A stretch of 64,000 nt of DNA from Trichosphaerium sp. ATCC 40318 (lineage: Eukaryota; Discosea; Flabellinia; Trichosidae): NCBI GenBank assembly GCA_038496445.1, contig JALMLS010000071.1:94181-158180 (forward strand). The letters run 5' to 3'. Below are positions 35,845 through 47,732 of this stretch, in pieces. Both the position numbers and the translations under genes were made by a program. The notes under the pieces are model-generated. The model saw nothing but the letters and a program-made list of their open reading frames with translations, did not search any database and was not told the origin of the DNA. The first letter of the stretch is position 1, and each line of letters opens with the position of its first letter.

Positions 35845-37709
35845 ATGGCAACAACGCGAAAAGATCAGCCGTTTGACTACTACCTCATTTTAGATTACGG
35901 TTCGTTGATTTCAGCATGTTTTTTAGTGCTAAGACGCGTCTAATGCACATTTAGAAGCGACTTGTGACGATAAAACTAAATTATTGCCACAAGAGATAAT
36001 AGAGCTTCCTACAGTACCTCTCAACGCAAAGACACTCGAATTTGAGCCTGTATTTCAACAATACATAAAACCAGTCGTACGGCCTTTTAAATACAATCAA
36101 ACTAGTACAATAAGAACTACATATATCCCACGCGTCTAATTCATGGTTTCTAACGAGTTTCTCTCACAGGCGAATCCAAAATTAACACCTTTTTGTACCC
36201 AACTTACTGGAATACAACAAGATTGGGTTGACGCCGGTTTACCCTTTCAAGAAGCTCAAGAAGCTCATATAAAATGGCTAACTGAAAAAGGATACTTGGC
36301 TGAAGATAAAAACGTTTGTTTCGTAACATGTGGCGACTGGTAAGTTGTGTAACGTGCATATTAACGCAAAAAAGTTGAGTTTTAATTTTTTGTTTAAGGG
36401 ATTTGGGTAAAATGCTTCCAGCACAAACAAGAGTACTCGGTATTGATAGACATCCTATATTCCTTAGATGGATTAATATAAAACACGCATTCTCTAAGCA
36501 CTATGGTGTTAACGTTAAAGGAATGACAGGAATGTTAAATCACTTAAAGCTTAAATTAGAAGGAAGGTGTGTACTAAAAAAGCTTCGATATTGCGTCTCA
36601 GTGGCCGAATATTTTTATGACTTTGTAATAGACACCACTCAGGCATAGATGATTGCAGAAATATTGCACGAATAGCTAAAAAAATGATCGAGGAAGGAGC
36701 TATATTGAACATAACAGCAACGTACTATTTTTCTACAAAATAACATCACTATGTTTTCACACTTGAGAGTTGACTTTTGCTTTATAGATCGAAAGATGCT
36801 CGATTTCAAGTAAAGCAAGCTTCTCCATTGAATTTTGTGAATGTAAGTACCGTATTTAGGCTTTCATGAATTCATCGCCTCTAGCGTTACACTTACTAAT
36901 GCAGATCGTTCGTTTTCCTGTCTTATACCTTTTTTTTTCCGTCGCTAATGTTGTATTGTATAGATTGGTGCAGGAAAGCTTGTCATGATGCACTCCCCTC
37001 CAAAAAAGTGTTTTATTAGTTACAAAGCGGACCAAGGTTTAAATCACGTTGTTTCTCTTGTCACTGACACAGAAGGAAAACGAGGCACGCCCAGAAATTT
37101 GCGATAAAAACAAGCAATAAAACTAATTGCTTTATAGTGTATGAAGAAAGTTTTAGACAATCTATGATATCATTTACGTCATTGCCTTCTAATTTAAAAG
37201 ATTTAACGCCTAAAGAAGATTCGTATAAATCAGACTTTAAAAAAGGTAACAATAAGCAAACATCTCATAGTTTTATTTTTCAGAGAGAAAAAAACGTGCA
37301 ACAAAATTTCATCATCCTTTTTTTTTTGTCTGTAGAATTGCTAAAATACATTCTATTACAAGTACATTAATAATCTCAATTTTTGTTTGGTTGAGCGACG
37401 TTGTTTTTTTCGTTGTTTGCTATATGATGTGATAATATAGAACATCTTTTTCCTGTTTTTTTCCTTTTTGTTAACGATTTTATTTTAGCTGTTTTGGCTG
37501 TTAGAGATATGCTGAATGATGGTAAACACGTTATGATATTCTGCACTAGTGGTATGCACAGATCTGGAATGTTTACTTTCGGTGTATTGACATCACTTGG
37601 TTACTCCGATGAAGATGCTATGAGCGTTATAGATAAAGCAAGAAAATCAGCTGTAAAGCATATAACGACGGATATTAAAGACTGGGTCGTTAAAGCACTT
37701 GAAGAATAA
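35845..37709 (+). CDS. ERI1-like 3'-5' exonuclease joined to a tyrosine-phosphatase-like domain
   Basis: ATG at 35845. The N-terminal half is a DEDDh exonuclease of the ERI1/ERI3 type: LILDYEATCDD (first D and E, across an intron), FCTQLTGIQQDWVDAG, VTCGDWDLGKML, LKLEG...IDDCRNIARIAKKMI (final Asp). An in-frame stop near 36741 is avoided by a canonical intron (gtactat...tttatag) that joins in phase to SKDARFQVKQASPLNFVN and IGAGKLVMMHSPPKK. A dual-specificity-phosphatase-like domain follows (GLNHVVSLVTDTEG, MISFTSLPSNLKDL, VMIFCTSGMHRSGMFTFGVL), with the CX5R loop CTSGMHR, ending at 37709. If unspliced, the exonuclease would stop at 36743 and the phosphatase would lack a start codon, which favours a fusion. 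The exonuclease may trim small RNAs or histone/rRNA 3' ends; the phosphatase substrate is unknown. Confidence 0.7.
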
Positions 37710-38114
37710 AATTGTTACCAAGTTAATTCAATCACGTTGCACAAGGTGTTAAGCACTATTAAGAAAATAACAAAAAGTACAAAGTATTGTTAAGTTATTT
37801 TTGCAACTAGAATTGTTTTTCTCACAACAACAATCTCAGTAATAACAACTAAACGCATCACATCTGATGATATTAATATTACAACAGGCTCAGCAGACGT
37901 GTTTCCATTACATGTTGAGATACTGTTTAGCATTATCATTAGAAACGACTTCTCAAACAAATTTAGTATCGTTACAATCAAATATGATATGAAATAGCTA
38001 GATTACGTTTATCGACACTTGTACTGTCAAAATGGGCTAAAATGCGCAAGATATTGAAACATTGATCATGCGACTATTGAACGAAATTTCAAAGACAGAC
38101 TTTTAATATTTACG
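37710..38114 (+). pseudogene. Possible LEA2-like fragment and spacer
   Basis: Positions about 37803-37993 read as a plus-strand beta-rich stretch (TTKRITSDDINITTGSADVF, VEILFSIIIRNDFSNKFS). It resembles late-embryogenesis-abundant type 2 domains. No start or other exons were found, so it is only a candidate remnant. Confidence 0.25.
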
Positions 38115-39165
38115 AGGGAAGTACAAATGCCGTGCTTATGTAAAAGTTAATTACGAAGAAGCACTTTTTGAGTTTTGATCCTACTGGCAGACAGTTATAC
38201 TATGGAATCGCTTGCGACGCTTTGGATAGCTGGTAGTCTCAAAAACTGATCTAGCTTCAAAACAAAATAAGAGACGGGCACTGATGATATCTATAAGTTG
38301 TAGTCGTTTCTAGCAACTTTTCGTTTAAAGCAATGGTGCTCAGAATGTAATGGGAAACTTACAACGTTATTGTCTTGCCACTTTGAGAAAAGGAGATGTG
38401 GCAGTCCGTTTGGCAATAATCTTTTAGTGCATTTTTCTACATGTCTCGAAGACTACATAAAAGACGCATCAAACTGCGCTAGAACAACTCACTTTTTTCC
38501 GTGTTATGACACTCCATAACAGCATTGTTAGACTCAACTACAACGATAGCCAGGAACGTTCATTCAGTATTCGGTTTTGGTTACCGATTGTGCTCAACAG
38601 TGGGCAAAAACCTGAACGAGGATACATTTCTTTGAACAATATTTGAAAAAAATCACTTGAAATTATAATAGCTGTAGATAGCGCTGTAGTCACTTTGTGG
38701 TCGGTTGCTTGGTTACTTACTATATTCTCTTTTCTTAGAAGTACATGTATTATGTTTTCCATACATGCGCATTTGATAGGAATGCAACAGTAGTAGATAA
38801 TCTATTAGAACCAGATAAGTCTGATAATTTTCCAGTGTTGAAAGAAGACACGTAGGACAAAGAAAAGATGATGCAGCAAAAATATTGATGCACTTTCTGA
38901 TTGAAAAAGAGTTTGAACAACAATTATAATTACAGTTGTTGGGCATTTACATCACGTGATCGAATGATGTCATAGTGAAAAAAAAATAAAGAAAAGTTGC
39001 CATCACTCGTTTGGTTTTTAAGCTAAATCGGTTTTTATGAGACTACCAGCTATCCAAAGCGTCGCAAGCGATTCCATAGTAACTGGCTGCCTGTAGGATC
39101 AAAACTCAGACAACACAAAAAGTGCTTCTTCGAAATTAACTTTTACATAAGCACGGCATTTGCAC
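38115..39165. repeat. Fold-back: inverted copies of a 130-150 bp segment
   Basis: About 38115-38250 is repeated in inverted orientation at about 39005-39165 with only small indels. The segment between them holds the first copy of repeat F and about 300 bp with no recognised gene. Confidence 0.6.
38326..38700 (+). repeat. Repeat F, copy 1
   Basis: Direct repeat of 39172-39548 and inverted repeat of about 57955-58325. It carries a degraded cysteine-rich coding stretch (FRLKQWCSECNGKLTT, CGSPFGN, KDASNCARTTHFF) ending in a stop. The source gene is not recognised. Confidence 0.65.
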
Positions 39166-39171
39166 TTCCCT

Positions 39172-39548
39172 TTCGTTTAAAGCAATGGTACTCAGCATGT
39201 AATGGGAAACTTACAACGTTATTTTCTTGCCACGTTGAGAAAGCAGATATGGCAGTCCGTTTGGCAATAATCTTTTAGTGCATTTTTCTACATGTCTCGA
39301 AGACTACATAAAAGACGCATCTGACTGCGCTAGAACAACTCACTTTTTTCCATATTATGACACTCCGAACAGTGTTGTTAGACTCAACTACAGTGACAAA
39401 TAGGAACGTTCATTCAGTATTCGGTTTTGGTTACCGATTGTGCTCAACAGTGGGCAAAAACCTGAACGAGGATACATTTCTTTGAACAATATTTGAAAAA
39501 AATCACTTGAAATTATAATAGCTGTAGATAGCGCTGTAGTCACTTTGC
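39172..39548 (+). repeat. Repeat F, copy 2
   Basis: Second direct copy of 38326-38700, directly upstream of the secreted cysteine-rich gene. It may therefore include that gene's 5' region. Confidence 0.65.
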
Positions 39549-39630
39549 AGCATAGCTTTCGGAAGTGCTTAAGTTGCAGTGACTTAGCCCACGTTGCACC
39601 TTTATTGTCATAATCACAACATCAATCCTC

Positions 39631-40796
39631 ATGAACACCTTATCTCTTGTCCTTCTCTTAGTCTGTGCTGCTACTCTCACCTTTGCCGCCTATGAACCTG
39701 GCGTACAAGAATGCTTGACTTCTCTAGGCGCTTACCCAACAGGTACGATTTCTAACATTTCACGTGAATTATCTAAAAATGACCACTGTTGTCAACGTTC
39801 CTTTTTTGCCAAAGACTAACCCTCTTTTGTAGGTGTCGCAAACGATTTCTCATTACTACCTTCCGGTCTCTCTTCAAGGGATTCTCATTGGGGTATTTGT
39901 GGTAGTCCACATCCTGGATTCAACAACTGTTGGGACGACAATGTAGCGCCAAACCAATGTTGCGATTCACGAGTACTAAACGACAACAGTTGGGTTAACC
40001 CAGCCAGTTTCCCAGTTCCAGTACGTTTTAAATCCAAACAATAAGGCCCTACCGTTCTAACTTCGTTTTAACAGGCAGGATGGGTTAGCGCTCCAAGTTA
40101 CAATGACCTAACCTTCACAAACTTCGTATACAACGTTGAACTTACAGCTCCAGAATGCGAAGGCGCTTCAGTCACTGCAAAATGTTGGGCTGACAACTAC
40201 ATTGCTACAGCTACTTTGAACGGTCAACTGATCACTTTGCCTTGCGCCTACCATTCAAATGCATTTAACGCTGCAACCACTTTCACCTTGACTTTGGCAC
40301 CAGGCGTAAACACTCTTGTTGTTGACTTGAGAAACACAAAGCTTGTAAATGGCTTCATGCTCGCTTACACCAACTGCTCCACATGTGAACCAAAACCTTG
40401 CCGTAAAGCTCTTATTGGTACTGGTAGCTCTGTGAATTGTAGAAATGACCCAAATGCTGAAGACCCGCTTCAAAACGCCAAAGACGATTGTGCAGCGTAC
40501 GCTTTTGTTTTGCTTCCTTTGTATTATTTTTTTTTCTGATTTTTTACTGATGTGTTACTAGTCAATGTGTTGCCTTGGGTTTTCCTGTTGTTGCTGACTA
40601 TGGTGGCTGTCATGTAACATCTGTAACTGAGATGGATCTTGGTTGTTGCGACAGTGGTATTATCACTAAAACAACGGCTGAATGCTCTTGCTGCTGCGAT
40701 TGTGACCCTGCCACACCTGCTCCTGGTTCTGTAACCAAAGCTCCAGTGTCTTCTGATAGACAAACTGATGGAGAAACAGAATTTAGCAGAGAATAG
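39631..40796 (+). CDS. Secreted cysteine-rich protein with jelly-roll-like domain (copy 1)
   Basis: ATG at 39631 gives a clean signal peptide (LSLVLLLVCAATLTFAA). Exon 2 (from about 39834) carries WGICGSPHPGFNNCWDDNV and NQCCDSRVLNDNSW. Exon 3 (from about 40077) has a galactose-binding/jelly-roll-like domain (CWADNYIATATLNGQL, TFTLTLAPGVNTLVVDLRNT). A Cys-rich tail includes CSTCEPKPCRKALIG and, after another intron, CSCCCDCDPATPAPG, ending ETEFSRE at 40796. It is an extracellular protein; carbohydrate or surface binding is a guess from the fold signature. It is nearly identical to the inverted copy at 56.7-57.9 kb. Confidence 0.75.
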
Positions 40797-41973
40797 ACAA
40801 GAAATGTAACCACAAAACAGTGCACTCTAATAAAAAATACTGTTTAAACCACGTGATGAAACCTTTCTCTTTCATTTTCGTTGAAATGAACACTTCTCAT
40901 TACAATCTATGATTTTGTAGGTATTGGACCGAAGTGTTTGCGTGATGATCTCGAAAAAACAAACGGTGGAATGTGCACAAGTAAAGAAGCAATGGTTCTA
41001 AATCGTTTTGGTCATTTCCAAAGAAACTTTAAAGTAACTTGACTTCTCAATTCACATGTATTATATTATTACGTTTTCTTCAAGGTGTACTTGCAAATTC
41101 GCATACTATCAGAACACGTGCTTACCCAATAGCCATGAAAACACAGTGGTGTTATTGTACAAGTACTCGACGTATCGTACAACGCAGGTGAGATGTTAAA
41201 TCGTCACAATAAATTCTTCAGCTTTACAGTGATTAAAAACGAATCCGAGACTTAAGAATACCAAAACAGAAGCGACAGTGCACATAAAAATTTGCTGACT
41301 TTACATTGAACTACTACGCCTAGAGAGTGATAGTACTTCCAATTCTAGTCTTGGATTACAATTACATAAAGAATTAAAGCGGGGTAACGAGTGGCTTTGA
41401 AGAATATCGCAATGAAAATATTTTAACCATAATTCGGATGGAGGAAGCCTTGGATTGAGACATTCCTTATAAAAACGATACACAGTCCGCTTTAAAATAC
41501 AACACATTTGCGTGCACAAATGATTAGTACCCATAAATCACAGTGCTTTATAGTCCCATGTAAAGACATTATTACAGTTTATTTCTTCAATAAACCAATG
41601 AACAAAGTCCTAGTTAGATTGAGCGAGATAAAAAATAGAACAGTTTTTCAAATGAGCCAAACGTACGCTAATAAAAGGCTGCCAGAGTTTTGGTTTCTTC
41701 AAAGGGTGTGTACTAAGCCCAAAATAGGTATACAGTCTTTTATTAAGTCAGATGACACATTATAAGTTCAGTGTGTAATTTATTGCCAAGCAAGATATGA
41801 GAGGTACCACAGCGTTACTTGTATGTGCCTTATACTACCCAATACCAAATAAAGCGAATTAAGCTCATTACTTTTCAAGGTTTTCGCTTGTATTGCGCTA
41901 TGTGTTTGCCAAAGAGGTATGAAACGACAGGTACAATGGGATACATATACATATAAATTGGAAGAGAGCGCTA
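40797..41973. other. 3' flank of the duplicated gene, with one orphan exon
   Basis: About 40920-41040 reads as an exon-like stretch (IGPKCLRDDLEKTNGGMC) and is also present, inverted, near 56.40-56.51 kb. It is probably a remnant of a neighbouring duplicated gene. About 41200-41973 has no supported feature. Confidence 0.4.
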
Positions 41974-44900
41974 ATGGCATGGTACGATAGTTTTTACAAA
42001 AGTTTTTTCAACCCAATATGCGTACCAACATTACTCTTAAAGACGTTCTGGACCACTTCCAATACGAGGAAAGTACAAGGCGACGATACTTTACCATCTG
42101 CTACGCACTCAGGTATTTATTCATAACTATCACGTGATAAAACGTCAATAGCCGTTTTCTTTTTGGATGGGTTTTGAAATATATGCCCGCTAGTTCGGTT
42201 TTGTGTTTCCAGAAAATACCGGTATAATAGCTTGTGTTCATATCTTTGTTTAAGGTTTACATCTCGAGGCTGCGAGGCATGAATTCGAACCATTCCAATT
42301 AATAATCGCACCTGGCAGTGGCTCTATCAAGTTCACAATAGACAATTTTTCTAGTTTGGGTATGTATTGCTTTATTTTCTCAGTTTAGCTTATTTTTGAC
42401 TATTTAGACGACACTCAACGGATTGAAGTATCTTATTTGGGATACAGCGGAAATATTGTAGAAGAAAAAAACGTGATAAATAGCGGCGATACCGTGAATC
42501 AACAGGGGTGCGAGACGGATTTTCTCAATAAAAACTTTCATTTTTAACTGATTGTAGTGGTGATCACCTTGTGTTCTGGATCACTGTCTATGTTCCTAAA
42601 GTGCGTATTGATTTACGACCTCTCAATGAGTACTAATACAACACCTGTAGACGGCAACAAAGGGTGAACACACAACCACAATTACGTTAGAAAAAGGTAA
42701 TCATTATTTTACTAGCATTTTTGGCTTACACTTTGTTGTAGGTTCCAATTCATGGACAATACCAGTCGCTCTTCGTGTATTTGACTTTCAATTGCCCGAT
42801 GAAACCCACTTTAAGACACAAATGAATAAAGGAGGAATGACATGTAATGAAAATGGAGGTACACAAAATCTTACTTATTAAAGCATTTCTAACAAAACAA
42901 AGGCGGCCCAGAATTCAAGACCAAATACTGGTTCGAGTACAGGTACCGTAAGCTTCTAATTTGCCTCACTCAAATACAGCATAGGTTGACTCCAAAAGGA
43001 GGTCCAACATGTCCAAGTGGATTCAGATACGGAATCACGTGGGAACAAACGAAAAACGAAACAAACACGTACTAATTGACTTCCAATGTCAACTTGTATT
43101 TATTGTTTTAGATGTAAAAAGTTTGATGATGAGTTATCTCATGAGTCAAGCTGGATATGGACTGTTGGTGGATTAGCTAATAAGTATGTTCTTGGTAATG
43201 GATGGAATGATATTGGGTTTCCTTCAGTACGGAACTAAAACGATAATATTTGTTGTATTCATGCTTCATCTCCAAAGGTTATGTTGGGACAATTTGTCGA
43301 TAATTCTACACCAAGACCTTCAAGTTTTTGCGGTAGGCTCGTTTCATTTATTTCTCAAGTAATGTTACGCTTTAGGCGCTTCTAGAGCTGATCATTACGG
43401 AAACGAACCAGGAAATATCATTGATACTGATACAGCTAATGCTGCTTTGTTCGAAACTCCATACAACACTGAATGGTCTGAATGGCTAAGTAAGTAATTG
43501 CACTTTTTATTGATACATTGACGATGTGTAGGCGGTCTTGAAGATTATTTGAAGAATAATCAATTTGGCTCAATGATTGACAAAGGATACTGGCACGTGA
43601 TTAGACGTTCGAAATAAGGTCTAATATTTTTCCCAGGTATGTCATGAACGAACCATGTGGGTCAGCAGAGGAGTGCGAAGACCATGATGTAGCTGGTTTC
43701 TTGTGTAATCTTTACAAACGAGCTGCTCCAGATCTAAAAATAGCGATATCCGAAGAACCTTCGGCTAAAATAGCAAGCACTTGTTGGGGAGAATGTGGAT
43801 GTACGTAGACCTTTTCTTGTATCACCTTCTATCATGTCTCATTGATCTATTTAGATGATATTTGGATTGCTCATATTGGAGAGCTTAATAAAGGAGATAA
43901 CTTAGAGTATTCTCAATACCGAAGAACAAAAGGCACGCTACTACAACATTCTCTAATACATTACTGATTATCAATATTATAGGTGAAGAGTTATGGACAT
44001 ACAGTCTACCTCAAGATGCTGATCCGTACTGGAATCCTACAGTAGTTAGTAATCAAGGCGTACACGTCAGAACAATAACATGGGTATGTGAGATAAAATT
44101 AGATACCATCCTTTCTCACGTTTTTTCAAGACATCATGGAAGATAAGAGCAACCGGTTATGCTTATTTCGATGCCGGTACGAAAAAAAACTCTTTCAAAC
44201 TTTGCGTTAAAAATAATGTTAAAAGGCACGTGGTGGTCTAATAATAATACACCAAACTTGAGATGGGACCTCTTCAGAGAAGCAATGGAAGATTATGAGT
44301 ATTTGTGGATCGCAAACGGTGGTAAACATCCTGAAGCAGGTACGATGATCTTCACATTCAATTATTTATTTACCGAAATAACAAAGGTGTTGCTTCTCCT
44401 ATTGATAGAACAGTGTCTTCTGTATCTTCCTCTCTTGTAGACTGGAATAAAGATGCAGATGCTCTGATGCTGTTGAGACAACAGGTGGGAGAATACATAG
44501 AAGGTGGTATGCAAGGTGATGCACCAACCATTTTAGTTGCTTGTAACAAACAGCCTCGGGATACATACCATATAAACTTTCAGGTACTAACTTCCTTATC
44601 CACTTATCAACGCTAACAACATCAAGAATCCTTCAGATACCGGACTTGATTTGGGTCAATACACTATGAATGTAGGATGGCCTGCAGCAGCTTTTAATCC
44701 GGTAAGCCTCCGAAAGGTATCAAATTTCTAATTTGTTCAGGTTGAGGATGATTACGGTTTTACTGGTCCTCATATCGGTAAAAATCCTGGTAGATTACTA
44801 TATAACAACGCTGGAGTATTGAGTAAGCCTGGATACCCAGACTGGGAAAAGACGTTCATCTATGATGACTATGGACGACCAAACGTCTTTGGTAATAATT

Positions 44901-45651
44901 TTTTAGCCAAATTAGTGAATACCAGTTAGACACACGTGCTGATTGCTTTAGATTTCTGTGTTGAGAATGGCGTATACAATGTTACAGTATCGGTTGGATT
45001 TCCAGATCGTAAATACAATATGATGCATGTTGAAGTAGAGGTACATTAAGCACAGACTCAAAGTAAAAAGGAAACTAAACATTTTTTGAAGGGAAAAGAG
45101 ATCATTCATGGTCCAAACAATGGACCTTCATTCAAGCTAGAGGCATCTACTGTAGTTTACCTAACTGATTGTTGTATTTCAGTTACATTCGCAACTTTCA
45201 ATGAGTACACAATGGTATGACAAAACGAACTGCTAAATCGAAACACTTTCTTTTGTATTTTATCTCAGCTAAACAGTTCATTCTGACAATTTCTCAATAG
45301 CTTCAAACAATGTCTGTTGTACCTGTAGGACCTCCAGGTATTCGTTCACCGACAGGCACTGAAGTTATAGAGCCAGATGCAGGCGATGATGAGATTTGTA
45401 AGTCAAACCAAATACCTAGTGTCATTGTTCCGCCTACAGCTATCCCGTCAATCCCATCAAGTGCTACACCAAGTGCTACACCAAGTATGAATCCGTCATC
45501 TAATAATACGGATTCAAGGGATTCCAATAACTCTTCTGGACTTATTTCCTTCTTTGCAGGTACATTACATTGGTGTTTGTTTTCTTAACTTTTTCTAATT
45601 TTTTTTGAAGGTCTCTGCTTCCTTTGTCTTTTCTTCTCTATGGAACTCTAG
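41974..45651 (+). CDS. GH123/DUF4091-like extracellular glycosidase with C-terminal anchor
   Basis: At least fifteen exons; the chosen ATG at 41974 is provisional, because no clear signal peptide precedes. The N-terminal beta domain has ARHEFEPFQLIIAPGSGSIK. The barrel region shows KTKYWFEYRLTPKGGPTCP, YVMNEPCGSAEECEDHDVAG, APDLKIAISEEPSAKIAS and SQYRRTKGEELWTYSLP. The DUF4091 signature is RWDLFREAMEDYEYLWIANG. A malectin-like module follows (GVYNVTVSVGFPDRKYNMMH). The Ser/Thr/Pro-rich linker (about 45310-45540) and hydrophobic end (GLISFFAGLCFLCLFFSMEL) suggest a GPI or membrane anchor. The likely acid/base Glu is in NEP. Cleavage of amino-sugar glycans is possible from GH123 kinship but is not established. 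Confidence 0.7.
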
Positions 45652-46024
45652 AATATTCACTATAGATATCGATTTAGTAAATAAAGAATTACTTGTAGTA
45701 AATCTGTTTTTGCTTCGAGTAATTAGAGTAAGAAAGAAAACAAACCAATTTTTGGAGACGTTTTAAAATAACAAACAGAATTAAACTGAGGTCATGGCAG
45801 GACACATTTTTTCATTATTGGAATATCACAGGACTCTGATTTCAAAGTCCTCTTGAGTCTATCGTGTTTATATACAGCGTTTGATGTGATACTTGCAAAT
45901 GCAATTAGTAGTGCACACCTAGATATTACAGTAATATCTAAAAATATGTTTTCAACTAATATCAAGAATCCAGACTAAAATTGACTCGTATCGTGATGTG
46001 AATTACGTGTTGAGCACTTAGTAA
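45652..46024. other. Intergenic, no gene seen
   Basis: Short AT-rich spacer between the glycosidase and the kinase-like gene. Confidence 0.5.
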
Positions 46025-47264
46025 ATGACAGCCAAACCCAACGCAAAGCAGTCGCATCAGTATACTTTCTTAGGCCGCCATAACGAAGTGTATGCGTAAT
46101 CAAGTTTATTATTGCGCTAACAGGTAATAAAAAGGTCTAAAGAACTATACAAAGCAAGGGAAAACTCTACAGGGCAGATTGTGGCAATAAAAAAAATACA
46201 GATTCCAGATCCTGAGCCGTGGGACGATTTACGAAACAACGCTATTCCTGCAGTGTTCAGAACAGAAAACCCAAACTTTGTTAGAATAATTACAGGCTTC
46301 TTTGAAGACTCCATGTACTTTGTACGCTTTGAGAAAAATATTTTAATTTTCACGTGGCTAACACGTGACACTTGTTATCAAGTGTGTTATGGAGTATTGC
46401 AGTACTGGTTCAATAGGTGACATAATGGAAAGACTTGATGTTTGCTTGAATGAAGGCCAAATATCAAGGATTTTATTAAGTGTGTTATATGCATTGGTGT
46501 ATTTGCATGATAACCATGTCATTCACAGGGAAATTAATTCATGTATGATGTCATCTATTACCTACAACAAATAATTACTTAAAGACCACCTAGATAAAAT
46601 ACTACTCGATGACAATGGCAACCCTAAACTTAGTATTGTTGACAGCTTTTTTTTTTATGTTTAACTTCTTGCAGGACTTCCGTTTCCACGAGGGGATAGG
46701 AATACTTACTCTTTTAATGTATGTTGCATACATAACCTATTTTCAAAATATAATTAAGAATTAGAATACTGGGCTAGCGTACTGGCTTGCTCCTGAAGTT
46801 ATCAAAGGCTTGCAAACTAGTGTATGCAATATTGAGCACATTCTTTATTTGTTGATGTGTATTAAGTTTGCTGTTGATATTTGGTCATTAGCTATAACTG
46901 CAATACAAATGGCTGAAGGAAACCCACCATTATTCGACGTTCATCCCATGAGGGCATGTGATTTTAGAAAAACTCTTCAAAACCAAACTGTGTTAACTGT
47001 TTTTGATAAAGGCACTGTTCATGATTGGCAGAAACCCTCCACCAACATTGACTACCCCTGAGCTATGGACAAGCAACTTTAACTCATTCTTGAAGTGCTG
47101 TTTGGTAAAGAAATCTAAGAATAGATACACAGCAAAGCAAGCATTGAATGTATGCCTCTAAAATCAATCACTTACAGCTAATTTTTTTACAGCATAAGTT
47201 TATTGCTTTGAGTAAACACCAAGGAACACAGTGTCTCATGAGGCTACAGAAAATGAAGAAATAA
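46025..47264 (+). CDS. MST/STE20-like kinase with degenerate catalytic motifs (likely pseudokinase)
   Basis: ATG at 46025. Order of motifs: weak G-loop replaced by [24 protein letters not shown] Lys retained ([12 protein letters not shown]); [35 protein letters not shown] typical of MST1/2; catalytic loop [20 protein letters not shown] with Glu instead of the HRD Asp and without the usual Lys/Asn; the DFG region does not splice to a DFG; APE present ([10 protein letters not shown]); [20 protein letters not shown]; and the MST-like end [35 protein letters not shown]. Two introns appear to need GC donors (46645, 46954). It is either a scaffold pseudokinase or a decaying gene. It ends at 47264. 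Confidence 0.65.
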
Positions 47265-47732
47265 TATCAAGCCTTGTATAATTGAAGATTCTTGGAATTG
47301 GAAGTACAAGTCATACACAAGATATAAAAATATTGTATTAAAACAACCATTAGCTTGTTCTATGTTTCTTCCACTACTGTAAAGAATAAAAAACGAGTTA
47401 AATAGTGTTTTGAGTCAACATGTTGTCAAGTAGCTGGCGTGGCATAGCTTGTATTAGTTGAAATAAACCAGTATCAACTTGCCGTAGACGCAAATATAAA
47501 ATAGTAGCGCGTCAAGAAAAAAGATAGGCAATTGACTCTTACAGCTTTTTTCCTTCGTTTGTTAAAAACGTGATACAGTTGTTACTGCTTGATGAGGCTC
47601 CAAAAGAATTTATTGCAACTTTATTACATGTAAAAACAAGACAATCGTAATTACAAGAAATGCATTTGCACCAATTGTGGAAGAGCTACTATCAGTATTG
47701 TTGTTTTCCTAGTAAGTGAGTCAGTCCTCGAG
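47265..47732. other. Convergent 3' region, no gene seen
   Basis: Lies between two convergent genes. No coding or RNA signal is recognised. Confidence 0.5.
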
